DNA of 64,000 bases from Paenibacillus timonensis (GTDB taxonomy: Bacteria; Bacillota; Bacilli; Paenibacillales; Paenibacillaceae): contig NZ_WNZY01000005.1 of assembly GCF_009725205.1 (NCBI RefSeq), positions 124,001-188,000 of the forward strand, read 5' to 3'. Shown one piece after another: positions 61,614-64,000 of this stretch; within the stretch, counting starts at the first letter, position 1; each line of letters begins with the position of its first letter. Below the pieces are notes generated by a model, which searched no databases, was not told the DNA's origin, and was given only the letters and a program-made list of their open reading frames with translations. Position numbers and translations under genes: made by a program.

Positions 61614-62417
61614 TTAACCCTTGATCGCGCCGGCCGTAATCCCTTTAATGAAGGAGCGGCTGCCCATAAGGAAGATCAGCAGCACCGGTATCGTCGCCAT
61701 ACAGAGCGCCGCCATCCGCGCCCCGTAATCCGTCCGATGGACGATCCCCAGCGTAGAGACGAACAACGGCAATGTAAACCACTTCGAGTTGTTGATTGTC
61801 ACCAACGGGAACAAATAATTGTTCCAGGACCACAGGAACACGAGCGTTGCCAAGGTAGATAGGCCAGGTTTGACGAGCGGAAGCACGATTTTACCGAAGA
61901 TCAGCGGCTCCGGCGCCCCATCGATCCGCGCGCATTCGAGCAGCTCGTTTGGCACTGTGTCGCGCATGAACTGGATCATAAAGAAAGCTCCGAACGGCCA
62001 AGCACTCCACGTGAGAATAATCGGCATCAGCGTGTTGCCGAACCCGAGGTTTTTCATTTCGATGATATAGCCGATTAGGCCCACTTGGGTTGGCACCATC
62101 ATCGTGATGATGATGAAGTAATTCAAAAATCGCTTCAGCCTGAACCGAAACTTAGCTACAGCATAACCCACCAGCGTACTGGTCGTTACGCCCAACAACA
62201 CCGACGTAATGGAAACGATTAAGCTATTGGCATACACCCGGAAAAAGTCGGTTTGCAGCACGGTTCGCAAGTTGTTCAGCCCGTAATCGGAAGGCACCAG
62301 CGGCAAACCCTTGAAGATGTCCTCCGAATAATAAGTGGACATCATGATCATGACGTAGAACGGAAATAACGATATGAGTGAGATCGCCGCAATAAATCCC
62401 CATTTTACGATTTTCAC
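61614..62417 (-). CDS. carbohydrate ABC transporter permease (MalG/LacG type)
   Basis: This 267-residue permease has six helices and the EAA-type cytosolic loop ECARIDGAPEPLIFGKIVLPLVKPGLSTL, which contacts the ATPase. It belongs to the CUT1 sugar family. The GTG start overlaps the stop of the partner permease by 4 nt (GTGA). No ATPase gene is in the operon so far, so a shared MsmK-type ATPase is likely. Confidence 0.92.
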   Translation of the reverse strand: MKIVKWGFIAAISLISLFPFYVMIMMSTYYSEDIFKGLPLVPSDYGLNNLRTVLQTDFFRVYANSLIVSITSVLLGVTTSTLVGYAVAKFRFRLKRFLNYFIIITMMVPTQVGLIGYIIEMKNLGFGNTLMPIILTWSAWPFGAFFMIQFMRDTVPNELLECARIDGAPEPLIFGKIVLPLVKPGLSTLATLVFLWSWNNYLFPLVTINNSKWFTLPLFVSTLGIVHRTDYGARMAALCMATIPVLLIFLMGSRSFIKGITAGAIKG

Positions 62418-63370
62418 TCCTTCTCCTCCTTCCCTGCGCTAAGCCGGTAGCTGAAGATCGAAAATAGGACGATGACGAGAAACAACGTGTAAGCAATCGC
62501 CGAGCCGTAGCCAAACCTCGTGCCCGTAATAAAGGAATCGTTGACGAATTTCCAGATGACCGTCAGCGCCGCATTGTCCGGTCCTCCTGAGGTGCTGGCC
62601 GTCCAACCGCCGTAAAGCAGCTTCGGTTCATCGAATAACTGCAGGCCGCCAATGATCGATGTGACGACGAGAAATACCGTGATATTCCGTAATAGCGGCA
62701 ATGTGATTCGGCGGAACGTATGCAGCCCGGTCGAGCCATCCACACGCGCCGCTTCGTAGATATCCTGCGGGATCGCCGTCATCCCCGCTAAATAAATCGC
62801 CATGAAGTATCCCAAATTGCGCCAGATGATCATTACCGCGATGATGACGCGGGACATCCACGGGTCCATCAACCAATAGAAGCCTTCCGTCATCCATCCC
62901 AGCTTGACGAGCAGCATGTTGACGATGCCGGTTTGCCAGTCGAACATAAACGAGAAGATAAATCCGATGGCCACCGGCGTCGTGATATACGGCAAGAAGT
63001 TAATCGTTTGCGCGAGGGTACGTCCTTTCGTCAGATTAAAGATCAGGTAAGCCAGCACCATGCCGAGCAAGATCATGAACGGCACGGACAAGGCCATAAT
63101 GACGACCGTATTGAATAAAGACTTGTAGAACAGCGGGTCCTTCGTCAACAGCATGACATAGTTCTTCAATCCGATAAACGTCTTGCTGCCGATCCCATTC
63201 CATTCGTGTAAGCTGAGATAGAACGAATAAAGCAGCGGGTAACACTGAAAGGCAAGATAACAACCGATGAATGGCAAAGCGAACCAGTACGGCCAAAGAT
63301 TGAGGCGTTTTTTGCTAGGGGAAGGCAGTCCGGCGACCGGAGCCGAATCCGCTGCGGTATTGAGCTTCAT
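62414..63370 (-). CDS. sugar ABC transporter permease (MalF/LacF type)
   Basis: This 318-residue permease has six helices plus an N-terminal extension and the EAA loop YEAARVDGSTGLHTFRRITLPLLRN. It is the partner of the MalG-type permease with which it overlaps by 4 nt, and it lies just downstream of the solute-binding protein gene. This is the standard CUT1 order (binding protein, permease F, permease G, hydrolase). Confidence 0.92.
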   Translation of the reverse strand: MKLNTAADSAPVAGLPSPSKKRLNLWPYWFALPFIGCYLAFQCYPLLYSFYLSLHEWNGIGSKTFIGLKNYVMLLTKDPLFYKSLFNTVVIMALSVPFMILLGMVLAYLIFNLTKGRTLAQTINFLPYITTPVAIGFIFSFMFDWQTGIVNMLLVKLGWMTEGFYWLMDPWMSRVIIAVMIIWRNLGYFMAIYLAGMTAIPQDIYEAARVDGSTGLHTFRRITLPLLRNITVFLVVTSIIGGLQLFDEPKLLYGGWTASTSGGPDNAALTVIWKFVNDSFITGTRFGYGSAIAYTLFLVIVLFSIFSYRLSAGKEEKE

Positions 63371-63467
63371 GCGTTTCCACTCCCTTCAACTTCATGAACG
63401 AGAGGAACGGCTGCCGACGCCCTTGGCGAAGTGCAGTCGTTCCTTTTGAGCTCTTCAAGCCGGACGG

Positions 63468-64000
63468 TTAATTTACCGTTGCATCCGGCGCCATGTTTTG
63501 GACTTCGCTCTTTAGCTTGTCGAGCGCGGCGTTCAAGTCGATGCTCGTATCCTTCATCCAGAGTGGATACAACGAGTTGTAGGCGTTTTGCACGATGGAA
63601 TGATATTTCGTTTGCGGCTCTGCTTTGACGGTCGGGACGATTTTTTCGTAGAACGTTTTATTGAGGTTTTGCCCGGCAAAAAATTTGTCATATTCCGTAC
63701 CGGCTTCGATCCAATCCTTGTGGTTCTCGAAGAAAGCCTTTGTACCGGCCATATTGCCGAACTCTTTGTAATTGACCTCCATGCCTTCGTCGGACATGTA
63801 GGCAAATTGAATGTAGGCCCAAGCCGCTTCCTTGTTTTTGCTGCCTTTATACACGCTGATCGAAGTCCCGCCGTACGTGTAGCTGCCTTCCGGTGCCGCG
63901 ATGAGGCCCCACCGGCCTTCTCCGTCCGGATCGTTGGCGGCGATATTCCATTTGGCCCCCCAAGGCGCCATCGGATAGAAGAGAGTGTCGCCCTTCGCGA
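63468..64000 (-). CDS. extracellular sugar-binding protein, C-terminal part (cut by window end)
   Basis: The frame is open to the window edge, so only about 177 C-terminal residues are visible and the signal peptide lies outside. Visible parts fit family-1 extracellular solute-binding proteins: WGLIAAPEGS, TSISVYKGSKNKEAAWAYIQF and the C-terminal helices with AYNSLYPLWMKDTSIDLNAALDKL. It delivers an oligosaccharide to the permease pair encoded next. Confidence 0.88.
   Translation of the reverse strand, partial: AKGDTLFYPMAPWGAKWNIAANDPDGEGRWGLIAAPEGSYTYGGTSISVYKGSKNKEAAWAYIQFAYMSDEGMEVNYKEFGNMAGTKAFFENHKDWIEAGTEYDKFFAGQNLNKTFYEKIVPTVKAEPQTKYHSIVQNAYNSLYPLWMKDTSIDLNAALDKLKSEVQNMAPDATVN

Overview
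The window looks like a stretch of a Paenibacillus-type (Bacillota, Paenibacillaceae) chromosome. The reasons are strong AGGAGG ribosome-binding sites with frequent TTG/GTG starts, a small acid-soluble spore protein (SspH), two secreted enzymes carrying S-layer homology (SLH) domains, copper-amine-oxidase-type stalk domains, and a soil-type intrinsic antibiotic resistome (rifampin phosphotransferase, Lsa-type ABC-F protein, Cfr-like rRNA methyltransferase). The species assignment is inference. No rRNA, tRNA or CRISPR array was seen.

Layout. 1-4.4 kb: the 3' end of leuA, sspH, an SLH-anchored 5'-nucleotidase and a lipoprotein. 4.4-7.2 kb: a Cd/Zn P-type ATPase behind a promoter carrying an ArsR-type operator, with a convergent ArsR-family sensor. 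7.3-14.5 kb: a sulfane-sulfur (persulfide) detoxification region with a TusA-rhodanese fusion, a DsrE-like protein, a rhodanese-metallo-beta-lactamase protein, TusA, a TauE exporter, the persulfide sensor CstR, two rhodaneses, an Lgt-like membrane protein, CcdA, a ResA-like protein and thioredoxin. Three nearly identical operators (7383, 10793, 14036) tie the first operon, cstR and trxA into one predicted regulon. 14.6-22.9 kb: DUF302, a CWB2-like lipoprotein, small His-rich membrane proteins (one frameshifted), an lgt 3' remnant, two OmpR-type two-component systems and a Cys-rich copper-storage-like protein. 23.1-26.2 kb: a XerS-like recombinase followed by about 2 kb of decayed genes. 26.2-31.1 kb: a methyltransferase-like protein and a LanFEG/CprABC-type ABC transporter with its own two-component system. 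31.1-42.5 kb: a divergent MocR regulator/EamA exporter pair, nitroreductase, SLH-GH3 hexosaminidase, YdjC-type deacetylase, KatG, serine hydrolase and a stalk-domain protein. 42.7-53.4 kb: rifampin phosphotransferase, aldo/keto reductase, DUF2804, MFS, M3 peptidase, a divergent SDR/MerR pair and a ParB-like protein. 53.4-56.5 kb: a minus-strand locus of ABC-F, a 41-aa ORF and a Cfr-like methyltransferase. 56.5-64 kb: a fused tandem prenyl-synthase protein, a protein kinase next to a Ser/Tyr/Arg-rich small protein, and a cellulase-like hydrolase with sugar ABC-transporter genes running off the end.

Most notable finding: the ABC-F gene has a complete ribosome-mediated attenuator that can be read from the sequence. 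It consists of a promoter, a 5-codon leader ORF, a 13-bp antiterminator match and an intrinsic terminator just before the ABC-F ribosome-binding site. The downstream cfr-like gene has a second, differently built leader: a 3-codon ORF inside a hairpin that can form in two registers because of three tandem 11-nt repeats. The ABC-F, the unrecognised 41-aa ORF and the Cfr-like gene together form a candidate antibiotic-sensing operon directed at the peptidyl-transferase centre. Second in interest are the three-operator CstR regulon and the 798-aa protein with two class-I prenyl-synthase-like halves.
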